Shown piece by piece: positions 1 through 8,260 of a DNA stretch of 64,000 bases. The DNA comes from Oscillospiraceae bacterium (GTDB taxonomy: Bacteria > Bacillota > Clostridia > Lachnospirales > Lachnospiraceae), in contig JAETOO010000011.1 of assembly GCA_021771715.1 (NCBI GenBank), positions 52,858-116,857 of the forward strand. Direction: 5' to 3'. The translations under genes were made by a program, and so were the position numbers. Numbering within the stretch: the stretch's first letter is position 1; each line of letters opens with the position of its first letter. The notes below the pieces were generated by a model. That model saw only the letters and a list, made by a program, of their open reading frames with translations, ran no database searches and was not told where the DNA came from.

Positions 1-226
1 CGGTCAGGCTCTCGTAATTCTCCGGAAACTTCTCAAAGCGGAACAGCCGGATCTCCGGCTCCAGCCGCTTAAAAAACTCCTCCACATTTCCGGCCTGCTT
101 CTCCTTCAGAAACTGGATCACGATCACACTTTTCCCGGCTCCTGCCTCCCGAAGACCTTTTCCGAGCGCAGCCGAGGTTTTTCCCATCCCTGCTCCACAG
201 AAGATGTGTACATTTCTTTTTCCCAT
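1..226 (-). CDS. Corrinoid (cob(I)alamin) adenosyltransferase, CobO/BtuR family, 3' end outside window
   Basis: The first 75 codons of a minus-strand gene run off the left window edge. The protein opens MGKRNVHIFCGAGMGKTSAA: a short beta strand, then a P-loop (GAGMGKTS, residues 11-18), then a helix and the strand VIVIQFLK. This is the layout of CobO/BtuR-type ATP:corrinoid adenosyltransferases, which transfer the 5'-deoxyadenosyl group of ATP to cob(I)alamin in the cytoplasm. The start at 226 follows a GAGGTGGAGA ribosome binding site. The family loop is usually GxGKGKTT, so this one is slightly variant. Only the N-terminal third is visible, so the exact substrate is open. Confidence 0.7.
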   Translation of the reverse strand, partial: MGKRNVHIFCGAGMGKTSAALGKGLREAGAGKSVIVIQFLKEKQAGNVEEFFKRLEPEIRLFRFEKFPENYESLT

Positions 227-394
227 TCTCCACCTCACCGTCTCTGCCAAACCAATCCATGCTTCCTCTCCGGCAGACACGCGCTTTCTGTTCTCTCAGT
301 GATGGATGACATCACAACATTTTGATTCCCTGTCATTGTACTACATTCTGATGCATATTTCAATTCAAAATACCGAGGAGGGGCTGAACTGTTG

Positions 395-1024
395 CTATTC
401 TATATACTCCAGCTTGCTGACTGAGACTTCGTAGGCTACGCGCTTCTCCGTCGTCTCGTCGTCCAGCTTTTTGACATACTCACGGCTCTGGATACGGCCC
501 CATACCTGGACATGTCCACCTACCTCAAAGCCGGACGTGAACCGCGCATTTCTCCCCCAGCAAATGCACGGAATGTAATCCGATTTCCCGTACGGGCGGT
601 TGACGGCCAGCAGCATATCCGAGATCTCACGCCCGAGCGGCGTCCTGCGGTAGACCGGCGTTTTGCAGATGTAGCCGTCCAGGAAAATCTGGTTGCTCTT
701 TACCCTGTCGCACTCCTCGTCCTCCACGAAGCTGACCTCGCGCGCAAACACAGAGAGCACCAGCCGGTTCTTCTTCTCCTCATGCCGGTTGTACGAACGA
801 AACTGCCCGAAAATCTGTATGTACTCCCCCTGGTAATCCTGCGTAACATCAATCAGGCGCTCTGATATCATGACCGGAATCGTATCCGACGACTCGCTGA
901 GTCTCTGCACCGAGACATCCACCATGTAAAACCCTTCCCCAAATACTTCGTGGCTGAATGTAAAGCCCGACACGATTTTCCCCATGATGGACACCTGATT
1001 GTTTTCAATGATCTTATCTGTCAT
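395..1024 (-). CDS. Single-strand-binding-like protein with two OB folds
   Basis: A 209-residue protein whose two halves each read like an SSB OB fold. Residues about 8-100 contain VSIMGKIVSGFTFSHE and YIQIFGQFRSYNR. Residues about 110-205 contain QIFLDGYICKTPVYRRTPLG, the SSB-like strand IPCICWGRNA and VGGHVQVWGRIQSREY. Canonical SSB has one OB fold and an acidic tail; this has two folds and no acidic tail, so it is a paralogue and not the housekeeping ssb. An upstream in-frame ATG at 1048 exists, but the AAGGGAG site fits ATG 1024. It is divergent from typA. Single-strand DNA binding is inferred from the fold; its process is unknown. Confidence 0.7.
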   Translation of the reverse strand: MTDKIIENNQVSIMGKIVSGFTFSHEVFGEGFYMVDVSVQRLSESSDTIPVMISERLIDVTQDYQGEYIQIFGQFRSYNRHEEKKNRLVLSVFAREVSFVEDEECDRVKSNQIFLDGYICKTPVYRRTPLGREISDMLLAVNRPYGKSDYIPCICWGRNARFTSGFEVGGHVQVWGRIQSREYVKKLDDETTEKRVAYEVSVSKLEYIE

Positions 1025-1138
1025 AAATACATGTTCTCCCTTCTTCATACGAAGTATCTCTTCTTGTATTGGTACTATTCATCATATTCAGAGTGACTTC
1101 GTTTTAGAACTGCTTTCTAAAAATTTTTTTATCCCCAC

Positions 1139-1166
1139 TTGTAATCTCACGAAATTGTGCTAAACT
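1139..1166 (+). promoter_or_regulatory. Possible typA promoter
   Basis: TTGTAA (1139-1144) and TAAACT (1161-1166) with a 16-bp spacer, about 50 bp upstream of typA. Both boxes depart from consensus, and TTGTGC with TTTTAA slightly downstream is an alternative. Confidence 0.35.
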
Positions 1167-1214
1167 GTATCGGGTACATTTTAATAGGTAGAGAAAGAAA
1201 AGAGAGAAGACTGT

Positions 1215-3047
1215 ATGAAGAGAGAAGACGTAAGAAATATTGCGATCATTGCACACGTCGACCACGGCAAGACGACGCTGGTCGATGAGCTTTTAAAGCA
1301 GAGCGGTGTATTCCGCGCGAATCAGGAGGTCGCGGAGCGCGTCATGGACTCGAACGACCTGGAACGCGAGCGCGGCATCACGATTCTGTCCAAGAATACC
1401 GCTGTCTACTATAAAGATACAAAAATCAACATCATCGACACCCCGGGCCATGCAGATTTCGGCGGTGAGGTCGAGCGTGTCCTCAAGATGGTAAACGGCG
1501 TCATCCTCGTGGTCGATGCGTTCGAGGGCGCGATGCCGCAGACGAAGTTCGTGCTGAAAAAGGCACTCGAGCTCGATCTCCCGGTCATCGTCTGCATCAA
1601 TAAAATCGACCGCCCGGAGGCACGCCCGAACGAGGTGATCGACGAGGTGCTTGAGCTGTTCCTCGATCTCGATGCCTCGGATGAGCAGCTCGACTGTCCG
1701 TTCGTCTTTGCGTCCGCAAAGGGCGGTTACGCAGTGCGCGACCTCGCGGATAAGCCGAAGAACATGGTCCCGCTTTTTGAGACGATTCTCGACTACATTC
1801 CTGCCCCCGAGGGGGATGAGAACGGCCCCACGCAGATGCTCATCAGCACGATCGACTACAATGAGTACGTCGGCCGCATCGGCGTCGGCAAGGTCGACCG
1901 CGGCACGATCTCGGTCAACCAGGACGCCATCGTCGTCAACCACCACGATCCGACGAAGCAGCACAAAGTGCGGATCAGCAAGCTCTACGAGTTCGACGGG
2001 CTGAACAAGGTCGACGTCACTTCCGCAACGGTCGGCTCGATCGTCGCCATCTCCGGCATCTCGGACCTGCATGTCGGCGACACAATCTGCGCAGTCGACG
2101 CACCGGACCCGATTCCGTTCCAGAAAATCTCCGAGCCGACGATCTCGATGAATTTTATCGTCAACGACAGCCCGCTCGCCGGGCAGGAGGGCAAATACGT
2201 GACCTCCCGCCATCTGCGCGACCGGCTGTTCCGCGAGCTGAACACGGATGTCAGCCTGCGCGTCGAGGACACCGACGACACCGACACCTTCAAGGTCTCC
2301 GGCCGCGGCGAGCTGCACCTCTCGATCCTTATCGAGACGATGCGCCGCGAGGGATATGAGTTCGCAGTCAGCAAGGCCGAGGTCATCTACCACACGGACG
2401 AGCGCGGCAAGCAGCTCGAGCCGATGGAGCTTGTCTACGTCGATGTCCCGGAGGAGTTCGCCGGCACGGTCATTCAGAAGCTCAGCCTGCGAAAGGGTGA
2501 GCTGCAGGGCATGGGCACCGCGCAGGGCGGCTACACGCGCCTCGAGTTCTCGATCCCGTCCCGCGGGCTGATCGGCTACCGCGGCGACTTTCTGACCGAC
2601 ACGAAGGGGAACGGCATCATGAACGCGGTCTTTGACGGCTACGGCCCGTACAAGGGAGACCTGCAGTACCGCACGCAGGGCTCGCTGATCGCGTTTGAGT
2701 CCGGCGAGTCCGTCGCCTACGGCCTGTTCAACGCGCAGGACCGCGGCACGCTCTTCATCGGGCCTGGCGAGAAGGTCTACTCCGGCATGGTCATCGGACA
2801 GAGCGCAAAGCCGGAGGACATCGAGCTGAATATCTGCAAGACCAAGCATCTGACCAACACCCGCGCATCCGGCTCCGACGAGGCGCTCAAGCTCAGCCCT
2901 CCAAAAATCCTCAGCCTGGAGCAGGCGCTCGAGTTCATCGACACCGACGAGCTGCTCGAGGTCACGCCGAAGAGTCTGCGCATCCGCAAGAAGATCCTCG
3001 ACCCGACCATGCGGAAACGAGCGATGATTCGGAAGAAAAATATGTAG
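1215..3047 (+). CDS. typA: Ribosome-associated GTPase TypA/BipA
   Basis: A 610-residue translation-factor GTPase, the normal family length. The G domain is clear: AHVDHGKTTL (P loop, residues 13-22), RGITILSKNT (switch I), DTPGHADFGGEVERVL (G3), NKIDRPEARP (G4). EF-G-like domains follow, with the BipA-specific C-terminal half (SRGLIGYRGDFLTDTKG). TypA binds the ribosome and assists large-subunit assembly and growth under stress or cold. The start has a purine-rich AGAGAGAAG site. The gene stands alone on the plus strand and ends in a strong hairpin terminator. Confidence 0.97.
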   Translation: MKREDVRNIAIIAHVDHGKTTLVDELLKQSGVFRANQEVAERVMDSNDLERERGITILSKNTAVYYKDTKINIIDTPGHADFGGEVERVLKMVNGVILVVDAFEGAMPQTKFVLKKALELDLPVIVCINKIDRPEARPNEVIDEVLELFLDLDASDEQLDCPFVFASAKGGYAVRDLADKPKNMVPLFETILDYIPAPEGDENGPTQMLISTIDYNEYVGRIGVGKVDRGTISVNQDAIVVNHHDPTKQHKVRISKLYEFDGLNKVDVTSATVGSIVAISGISDLHVGDTICAVDAPDPIPFQKISEPTISMNFIVNDSPLAGQEGKYVTSRHLRDRLFRELNTDVSLRVEDTDDTDTFKVSGRGELHLSILIETMRREGYEFAVSKAEVIYHTDERGKQLEPMELVYVDVPEEFAGTVIQKLSLRKGELQGMGTAQGGYTRLEFSIPSRGLIGYRGDFLTDTKGNGIMNAVFDGYGPYKGDLQYRTQGSLIAFESGESVAYGLFNAQDRGTLFIGPGEKVYSGMVIGQSAKPEDIELNICKTKHLTNTRASGSDEALKLSPPKILSLEQALEFIDTDELLEVTPKSLRIRKKILDPTMRKRAMIRKKNM

Positions 3048-3053
3048 AACGCA

Positions 3054-3090
3054 TGAGCCGCCGCAATTTTCTGCGGCGGCTCAATTATTT
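3054..3090 (+). terminator. Rho-independent terminator of typA
   Basis: A perfect 12-bp stem (TGAGCCGCCGCA, 3054-3065, with TGCGGCGGCTCA, 3072-3083), 6-nt loop, then ATTATTT. Its 3' side touches the stop codon of the convergent 45-codon gene, so it may stop transcription from both directions. Confidence 0.85.
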
Positions 3091-3222
3091 CAGCAAATCC
3101 AACAGCGTGTATTCGCCCTTTCTGATTTTTGACATTTGATGATACTTTACGATTGCCTGCACCAGCACCTTGGGATTCCCGGCTCTTTCACAAATGCATG
3201 CCTTGATTTTTGCTAATTCCAT
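3085..3222 (-). CDS. 45-residue protein downstream of the AAA ATPase
   Basis: A small ORF (MELAKIKACICERAGNPKVL at its N-terminus, TLLDLLK at its end) 10 bp after the ATPase stop, with a perfect AGGAGG site 7 bp before its ATG. Tight spacing and the strong ribosome binding site argue that it is translated with the ATPase. It has two cysteines and is basic, with no membrane segment. I recognise no family. It could be a regulator or partner of the ATPase. Translation is well supported; function is unknown. Confidence 0.6.
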   Translation of the reverse strand: MELAKIKACICERAGNPKVLVQAIVKYHQMSKIRKGEYTLLDLLK

Positions 3223-3232
3223 CGCAATCCTC

Positions 3233-4381
3233 CTATTTCATAGAATCTGCGATGCTGTTTTTTAATCGCATGTAGGACTCATACATCGGTGTAGTTCCCT
3301 CAAGGAAGCCGCTCTGGTACGCCTCACTCTTCTTAATATCATTGCGCTTTAACAGGTTGGTCAAGTTTTCCACTGTGATGCCGTTTTTATTGCGAATGAT
3401 ATGAATGCCGTCATTTCGATCATACTCATCAAGAAGCTCCGGATAGTGCGTAGTAAAGAGCAACGTTCCGCCATTTCTATTTAATCTGGTGTCCATGAAA
3501 AAACGAAGCAGGGTAGAGACAATTTCCTTGTTGAAATGATTCTCAATCTCGTCTATCACCAGATATCCCCCGGATTTGAGGATCTCCTTCGCCAGGGTAA
3601 ACACAACAATCCCTTTGATCGTCCCGGAAGAGAGGTAGTGATTTAAATCAATAGGATTGTTCAGCACAATTTCCTGTTTGTCCTTGAACTGCAAATGAAT
3701 CAATGTCTTATGCTCTGTCTTGTCGAAATACAGTTTTTCCACCGTAGGATCCAGGAAAGAAATCACCTCTGCCGGAATTTCATCTGCAAACGGCAAAACA
3801 TTGATATTCGTAAAAGATAACAGACTGACAATATCCATCCGTTCCTTATTTCTTTTATTGTGAGCAATGATGATACTCACATCGTCTGACAAAAACTCTT
3901 CCTCTTTGCGAACCGCAACCGGCTCATATGCAGAAAAATCTGTCAGGTTCTTTCTCGCCGTCACCGCCTCTTGAGGCTTAGTCCACAGAGCCTCTCTCAC
4001 TATTCTGTAATAAATGGAATCTGTTTTTCCTTTCTCGGACGTGATAGCAGTCTCCAGTCTGCAGATTTCCTTCGTCTCCGAATGGAAATAGATATTAAAA
4101 ACTGCCTCCTTTGCATCTCCCAGAATATCCTTTGTCTCGATATGATTGACTGGCTGATTGTTCAGCAAATCCAACGCCAGCAAAATCACCTTCAGCACAG
4201 AAGTTTTTCCGGCTGCATTGATTCCAATAAATGTAGCGGCGCAATTCATGTATACATTTGAAAAAAGGCAGTACAACAAATCTTTGTCATCATCCGCGAC
4301 GCGCTGCTGAGCAAAAAAAGAAATGTCTAATTTCTCTTTAAACAGCGGCAGGCCCTGTGCCGTAATTCTAAGGATCTTCAT
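3233..4381 (-). CDS. AAA/ABC-type ATPase (AAA_15/AAA_21 family)
   Basis: A 382-residue ATPase of the overcoming-lysogenization-defect-like, single-ABC-head class: Walker A GINAAGKT (residues 53-60), signature-like LSSGTIKG, Walker B YLVIDEIENHF, and the switch histidine in LLFTTHYPELLD. No nuclease or TOPRIM domain follows. Members of this family are common in phage-defence pairs and as stand-alone genes. Base composition is clearly more AT-rich than the neighbours, suggesting acquisition. It has its own near-consensus promoter and a GGAGG site, and is followed by the 45-codon gene. Fold and ATP binding are certain; a defence role is inference. Confidence 0.8.
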   Translation of the reverse strand: MKILRITAQGLPLFKEKLDISFFAQQRVADDDKDLLYCLFSNVYMNCAATFIGINAAGKTSVLKVILLALDLLNNQPVNHIETKDILGDAKEAVFNIYFHSETKEICRLETAITSEKGKTDSIYYRIVREALWTKPQEAVTARKNLTDFSAYEPVAVRKEEEFLSDDVSIIIAHNKRNKERMDIVSLLSFTNINVLPFADEIPAEVISFLDPTVEKLYFDKTEHKTLIHLQFKDKQEIVLNNPIDLNHYLSSGTIKGIVVFTLAKEILKSGGYLVIDEIENHFNKEIVSTLLRFFMDTRLNRNGGTLLFTTHYPELLDEYDRNDGIHIIRNKNGITVENLTNLLKRNDIKKSEAYQSGFLEGTTPMYESYMRLKNSIADSMK

Positions 4382-4406
4382 ATCACGCCTCCATATTATC
4401 TACATG

Positions 4407-4482
4407 TTTTTCGTTTTTAATCTTTCTTTGTTTCTATTATATGCATCTTCTCCGATTTTATCAACGACTTTTTCGTTTTTAA
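4407..4482 (-). promoter_or_regulatory. Promoter of the AAA ATPase, flanked by 14-bp direct repeats
   Basis: On the minus strand TTGATA (4459-4464) and TATAAT (4436-4441) are 17 bp apart. The plus-strand sequence tttttcgtttttaa occurs exactly at 4469-4482, just upstream of the -35 box, and at 4407-4420, around +8 to +21. The copies are 62 bp apart, about six helical turns. This is the geometry of a repressor pair, but no regulator gene is adjacent. Confidence 0.7.
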
Positions 4483-4547
4483 TATTCTCCACATGCCTGT
4501 CTTCCACATTTTACCCTCACGCTGTCCCGCTCTTCCGTTCCACTGCC

Positions 4548-5249
4548 TCAAAACCACCGGAATGCCACCTTCCACCTCCCGGGCTCCTGCAGCAGAGTGT
4601 CGTACTCTTCCACGGTCAGCACTTCTTCGAGCTGCTCCAGCTGCTCTTCCTCCACGACTGCGTGCAGACAGTCGGTAAAGCACAAGCGGGGATAGAGGAC
4701 GCACCACCAGTTATGGCCTCTGGCCTCACCGAGCCGGATCCGCAGCGCTTCGTAGTAGCCCGCCGGGAAGGTACATGCGCCGTACGTCCGGTCCGGAAAA
4801 TAGCACGTCTCAAGGGCGGCCACAGCGCGGTAGTCTGCGCCCTCGGACGCCAGCACACGGTTTGCCACGTCCGTCAGCTCCGGCAGGTGAGTCGTGAGAT
4901 ACTGCTTCAACCGTGTTTTCCCGGCAATCTGTGATTCCTCGATAAACTGCATCTGATCCTCAGCTCGTGCTCTGTCTGCATACACCGATCCGGTCCCTGC
5001 AGCCTCTTCCGATCCCTGCATATGTTTACTCAAATATTCCAACACCGCATCTCGCACACACAGCTTGATTCTCTGGTCTTCCTCGCTGTCGCTGTTTGCA
5101 AGCACATGGAAACGCAGCACCTCGTCCGCAATCCCGTGCTGCAGCAAGGACTGTCTCGCCGCTGCGACCGATAGATGCAAAAGGACAGAAATCAAAATCA
5201 TGCAGACCGCCGTCACACCGTATCTGCTCCACCAGTTTTTCTTCAACAT
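4548..5249 (-). CDS. spoIIR: Stage II sporulation protein R
   Basis: A 233-residue protein with an N-terminal membrane or signal segment (VTAVCMILISVLLHLSVAA), then the SpoIIR core: DEVLRFHVLANSDSEEDQ, LCVRDAVLEYL, and the conserved YFPDRTYGACTFPAGYYEAL and HNWWCVLYPRLCF blocks. SpoIIR is made in the forespore and secreted toward the mother cell, where it triggers SpoIIGA to process pro-sigma E. The start at ATG 5249 fits AAAGGGG; an in-frame GTG at 5261 is less likely. A low-complexity stretch (SKHMQGSEEAAGTGS) sits in the middle. Its presence implies the organism can sporulate. Confidence 0.93.
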   Translation of the reverse strand: MLKKNWWSRYGVTAVCMILISVLLHLSVAAARQSLLQHGIADEVLRFHVLANSDSEEDQRIKLCVRDAVLEYLSKHMQGSEEAAGTGSVYADRARAEDQMQFIEESQIAGKTRLKQYLTTHLPELTDVANRVLASEGADYRAVAALETCYFPDRTYGACTFPAGYYEALRIRLGEARGHNWWCVLYPRLCFTDCLHAVVEEEQLEQLEEVLTVEEYDTLLQEPGRWKVAFRWF

Positions 5250-5366
5250 AAAAGGCAGCACCCCTTTCTGTTGGGAGTGTTGCCTTTTTTCCTGACACTA
5301 TTCATACCGGACGCATTCTTCCTGCGGCGCATCCGTCTTTCTGATCCGTCAGACTCTGCATACGCA

Positions 5367-6221
5367 TCAGTCTTTCCGCTCCGGCAGGCTCTGCAGCGCC
5401 TTTACGCCCTCCGCAAGGTACGGGTTCTCTGCCTTTGCGAAATTGCCTGCGTCGGAGAGTTCTGTGAGCTTCGGGTCGATCGGGAGCTTGCCTGCCACCG
5501 TGAGGCCGAGCGCACCAGCCGCCTCGTCAACCTTGCTCTTCCCAAAGACCGCAATCTCCTTCCCGCAGTCCGGACATTTCAGATAGCTGTAGTTCTCCAC
5601 CACGCCGAGCACCGGAATGTTCATCATCTTCGCCATATTGTAGGCTTTCTTGACGATCATCTGCACGAGCTCCTGCGGCGAGGTCACGATCACAATTCCG
5701 TCGACCGGCAGCGACTGGAAGACTGTGAGCGGCACATCGCCCGTTCCCGGCGGCATGTCCACGAGCAGGTAGTCCAGCTCTCCCCAGATCACATCCGACC
5801 AGAACTGCTTGACCATGTTCGCCAGGATCGGCCCGCGCCAGATCACCGGAGACTCCGGATCCGGCATCAGCAGGTTGATCGACATCACCTTGATATCATT
5901 GTCCGTGAGTTCCGGAAGGATTCCCTGATCGTCCGCCTGTGCCGGACCGGTCAGCCCGTACATCCGGGGAATCGACGGCCCGGTAATATCCGCATCCATG
6001 ATTCCGACGCGGTACCCCTTCGCTGCAAGCTCATTCGCGAGGGAAGCCGTCACCATCGACTTTCCGACGCCGCCCTTGCCGCTGACCACGCCGATCACGT
6101 GCTTTACATCCGAGTACACATTCATTTCCACTGCAAAGCCCTGCTGCTCCTTCTTCGCGCTCGGGCATCCCTCACAGCTCTCCTTCGTGCAGCTTGTACT
6201 GCTGCAAGATTTCTCTGCCAT
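5367..6221 (-). CDS. Mrp/Nbp35-family Fe-S cluster carrier ATPase
   Basis: A 284-residue P-loop protein with the deviant Walker A GKGGVGKS (residues 48-55), DADITGPSIP, the family block DYLLVDMPPGTGDVPLT, and a C-terminal CPDC that binds a bridging cluster between two subunits. A short cysteine-rich N-terminus (CSSTSC...CEGC) precedes the ATPase, as in many clostridial members. The family assembles or carries 4Fe-4S clusters in the cytosol. An upstream in-frame extension to 6419 is open, but AAGGAGGTG sits correctly before ATG 6221. Often named apbC or mrp. Confidence 0.92.
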   Translation of the reverse strand: MAEKSCSSTSCTKESCEGCPSAKKEQQGFAVEMNVYSDVKHVIGVVSGKGGVGKSMVTASLANELAAKGYRVGIMDADITGPSIPRMYGLTGPAQADDQGILPELTDNDIKVMSINLLMPDPESPVIWRGPILANMVKQFWSDVIWGELDYLLVDMPPGTGDVPLTVFQSLPVDGIVIVTSPQELVQMIVKKAYNMAKMMNIPVLGVVENYSYLKCPDCGKEIAVFGKSKVDEAAGALGLTVAGKLPIDPKLTELSDAGNFAKAENPYLAEGVKALQSLPERKD

Positions 6222-6457
6222 AGCTGGCACCTCCTTATTCTTCGCCGCATTTTCCCTGAACCGCAACAGCGCCCAGACCACGTCTGAAACATAACTGCGT
6301 CTGCCTGAGTCGCCGATCCGCAGTTCAGCTGTGCCTGCCCAGGCAGCCAATCCGCAGGCTGACTGTGCTCCGCAAAAGGGTAAAATGCAGATTTTCTCTT
6401 TCCGAACAAACAGACACACCGTCTGGATTCCCAGAGCTTTGTGTGCCGTTCCTTTCT

Positions 6458-6486
6458 ATTGTAAATCAAACCACTCCCTGATGCAA
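6458..6486 (-). promoter_or_regulatory. Promoter upstream of the Mrp-type gene
   Basis: TTGCAT (6481-6486) and TACAAT (6458-6463) with a 17-bp spacer on the minus strand. Transcription would start near 6451 and leave a leader of about 230 nt before ATG 6221. I see no convincing gene or known RNA motif in that leader. The rest of the 6222-6682 gap is the tail region of the exporter gene. Confidence 0.65.
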
Positions 6487-6682
6487 GGGTTTTTCACAAA
6501 TACTGCAGCTTTCGTTCTGTTCACATTCCTGTTCACACATTCGCTGTCCCGCGAGCATTTTCGCTCGATATGCACGAAAACTTCGAGGACAGCAGCGCCA
6601 AAATGCCTTGAAAACATATTTTGTGTGCACCACGCAGTCTGCCGTCCCGCGAGAGCGCCGAACGTCCGGGGAATGTTCGCTC

Positions 6683-7969
6683 TCATCCCTCCTCATACCG
6701 ATACTTCCGCAGCAGCCGCCCGAACAGCAGACAGATCAGCGTCCCCGCGACGCCCAGGATCAGCATCACCATCGCGGCTCCCGAGCCTTTTCCACTGCCA
6801 AACAGCCGGCACAGCACGCCGTCCGGGGCGGCCTGCGCCATAAGAGGCTCGCACACCTCGTCGACCAGGCAGCCGCCCAGGAAAAAGCCGACCGGGATCG
6901 TAAAGAACTGCAGCGTATTTCTGCACGAGTAGACCCGCCCCTGCATGTTCTCCGGGATAGTCGAGCGCAGGATCACATCGAGGTTGGCACTCATCACCGG
7001 GACCGGCAGCCACCCGATCACCTGGCCCAGACACCACAGAAACGGCGTCCTTGAAAATGCCAGCAGAAAATTTTCCGTGCTGAGCGAGATCAGCATCGTG
7101 ATATAAATCACGCGGACCCGGTCTCTGGGTGCAGGCAGCGCCGTCACGATCAGGCTCCCCACCAGCATCGCAATGCCCGCGCTCGAAGTCACGAGCCCGA
7201 GCACCGCTTCCCCGCCCTGCTCCCGCGGCAGAATCAGCGCGGGCAGCACCGCATCAAACGCGGACGCCACCAGATTCACTCCCGCCAGAAACAGGATCAA
7301 AAGCAGGATCAGCCGGTTCTCGGCCAGATAGCGCAGCCCTGTCTTTACCGCTTCCAGGAAGGATTCTCCCTTCTCCTCCTCTTTTGGCAGCTCCGGTATC
7401 CGGATAAACAGAAGCAGCGCGAGAAACGCCACCGCGAAGGTCGTCAGGTCCACATAGATCACCGCGTCCATCCCGGCGAGCGCAAACAGTGAGGTCGCGA
7501 GCACCGGGTTCAGGATCGTCACAAGTGAATTAGAAAACGACCGCAGGCCGCTCGTCCTCTGATAGTGCTTTTTCGGAACAATCAAAGTCATGGCGACATC
7601 GCCGGCCGGCTGTTGGATCGTGTTCATCAGCCCGTTCACCGCGTTCAGCACATACATGTGCCACGGCGCGAGCAGATCCTTTTTCAGCAGCACCAGCACC
7701 GTCACCGTGCAGCAGGCCGCAAACGTGTCGCAGACCAGCATCACCCGCCTCTTATCCCACCTGTCGCTGAGCGCGCCCGCAAAAATGCTCATGCAGACGT
7801 ACGGCGCATAGGAACAGATCGACAAAAGTGCGGTCTGCAGCGCTGAGCCTGTCTTCTGGTAGAGCCAAAGCGTCAGCGCAAAATTCGTCATTGCGCTTCC
7901 AAGCTGGGAGAGCGACTGTGTCCCCCAGAGAAGGAGAAAATCCTTTAATTCCTTTATGTAGTTTTTCAT
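6683..7969 (-). CDS. MFS drug/macrolide-type efflux transporter
   Basis: A 428-residue, about 12-helix major facilitator. The loop after helix 2 reads GALSDRWDKRRVM, the family G-x-x-x-D-R-x-x-R/K-R motif. The sequence resembles the MFS_3 (MefA-like) exporters: SQLGSAMTNFALTLWLYQKTGSA near the N-terminus and MQGRVYSCRN before helix 10. The C-terminus is charged (RKYRYEEG). The substrate cannot be read from sequence. It has an AAAGGA site and stands alone. Just after the stop, GAGCGAAC pairs with GTTCGGCGCTC and may terminate it. Confidence 0.82.
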   Translation of the reverse strand: MKNYIKELKDFLLLWGTQSLSQLGSAMTNFALTLWLYQKTGSALQTALLSICSYAPYVCMSIFAGALSDRWDKRRVMLVCDTFAACCTVTVLVLLKKDLLAPWHMYVLNAVNGLMNTIQQPAGDVAMTLIVPKKHYQRTSGLRSFSNSLVTILNPVLATSLFALAGMDAVIYVDLTTFAVAFLALLLFIRIPELPKEEEKGESFLEAVKTGLRYLAENRLILLLILFLAGVNLVASAFDAVLPALILPREQGGEAVLGLVTSSAGIAMLVGSLIVTALPAPRDRVRVIYITMLISLSTENFLLAFSRTPFLWCLGQVIGWLPVPVMSANLDVILRSTIPENMQGRVYSCRNTLQFFTIPVGFFLGGCLVDEVCEPLMAQAAPDGVLCRLFGSGKGSGAAMVMLILGVAGTLICLLFGRLLRKYRYEEG

Positions 7970-8257
7970 TTTTCCTTTGCTCCTTTGATTTTGTTCTGTC
8001 TCCTCAAATCAAAAAGCAAAGTCTGAGCGCTCCATGCATCGCCCGTTCGCCCTCAAACTCTGCATGGAGCACCTGCAATACACATCACCACTGCGGCCGC
8101 CTCCCTCCTGTAAATCTTCTTCCTCTATTTCCAATCTCATCATAACGCCGACTTCTAGTTCCCTTCGGCGCTCTCGCATTCTTCTTTCGCTGCCTTCTCG
8201 GCTCATGCCCCGTGCTCAAGTTTCCTCTCCTGAACGCTCTCGGATCGTGGCCCGTGC
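7970..8257. other. Intergenic region with a 9-bp dyad and a repeat of the VWA gene tail
   Basis: No convincing gene. CTCCATGCA and TGCATGGAG form a 9-bp inverted repeat with a 22-nt loop near 8026-8065. At 8196-8219 lies a second copy of the sequence around the stop codon of the VWA gene (see the repeat entry). Confidence 0.5.
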
Positions 8258-8260
8258 TCA
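8196..8260 (-). repeat. 42-bp-spaced duplication of the VWA gene's stop-codon region
   Basis: The minus-strand sequence TGAGCACGGGCCACGATCCG, starting at the VWA stop codon, recurs 42 bp downstream as TGAGCACGGGGCATGAGCCG. It is the shortest of four gene-tail duplications seen in the window. Confidence 0.6.

Noticed and set aside
1293..2849. Long 518-codon reading frame opposite typA
   Set aside because: It is antisense to a conserved GTPase and its Arg/Leu/Asp-rich composition is the shadow of G/C-biased codons. The same holds for long plus-strand frames opposite uvrA, uvrB, recD2, clpC and purD.
3233..4381. RloA/RloB-type or PARIS-like system
   Set aside because: The ATPase has no TOPRIM partner; the only neighbour on the strand is a 45-residue protein.
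5175..6287. 370-codon plus-strand frame
   Set aside because: It is antisense to spoIIR and the Mrp-type ATPase, has no ribosome binding site and no recognisable domain.
6222..6451. Riboswitch in the leader of the Mrp-type gene
   Set aside because: The leader is long, but I could not find paired segments ending in a T-run or resembling a known class.
8009..8206. 65-codon frame in the gap before the MFS gene
   Set aside because: No ribosome binding site, Arg/Glu-rich simple composition, and it crosses the 9-bp dyad and the repeated VWA tail.
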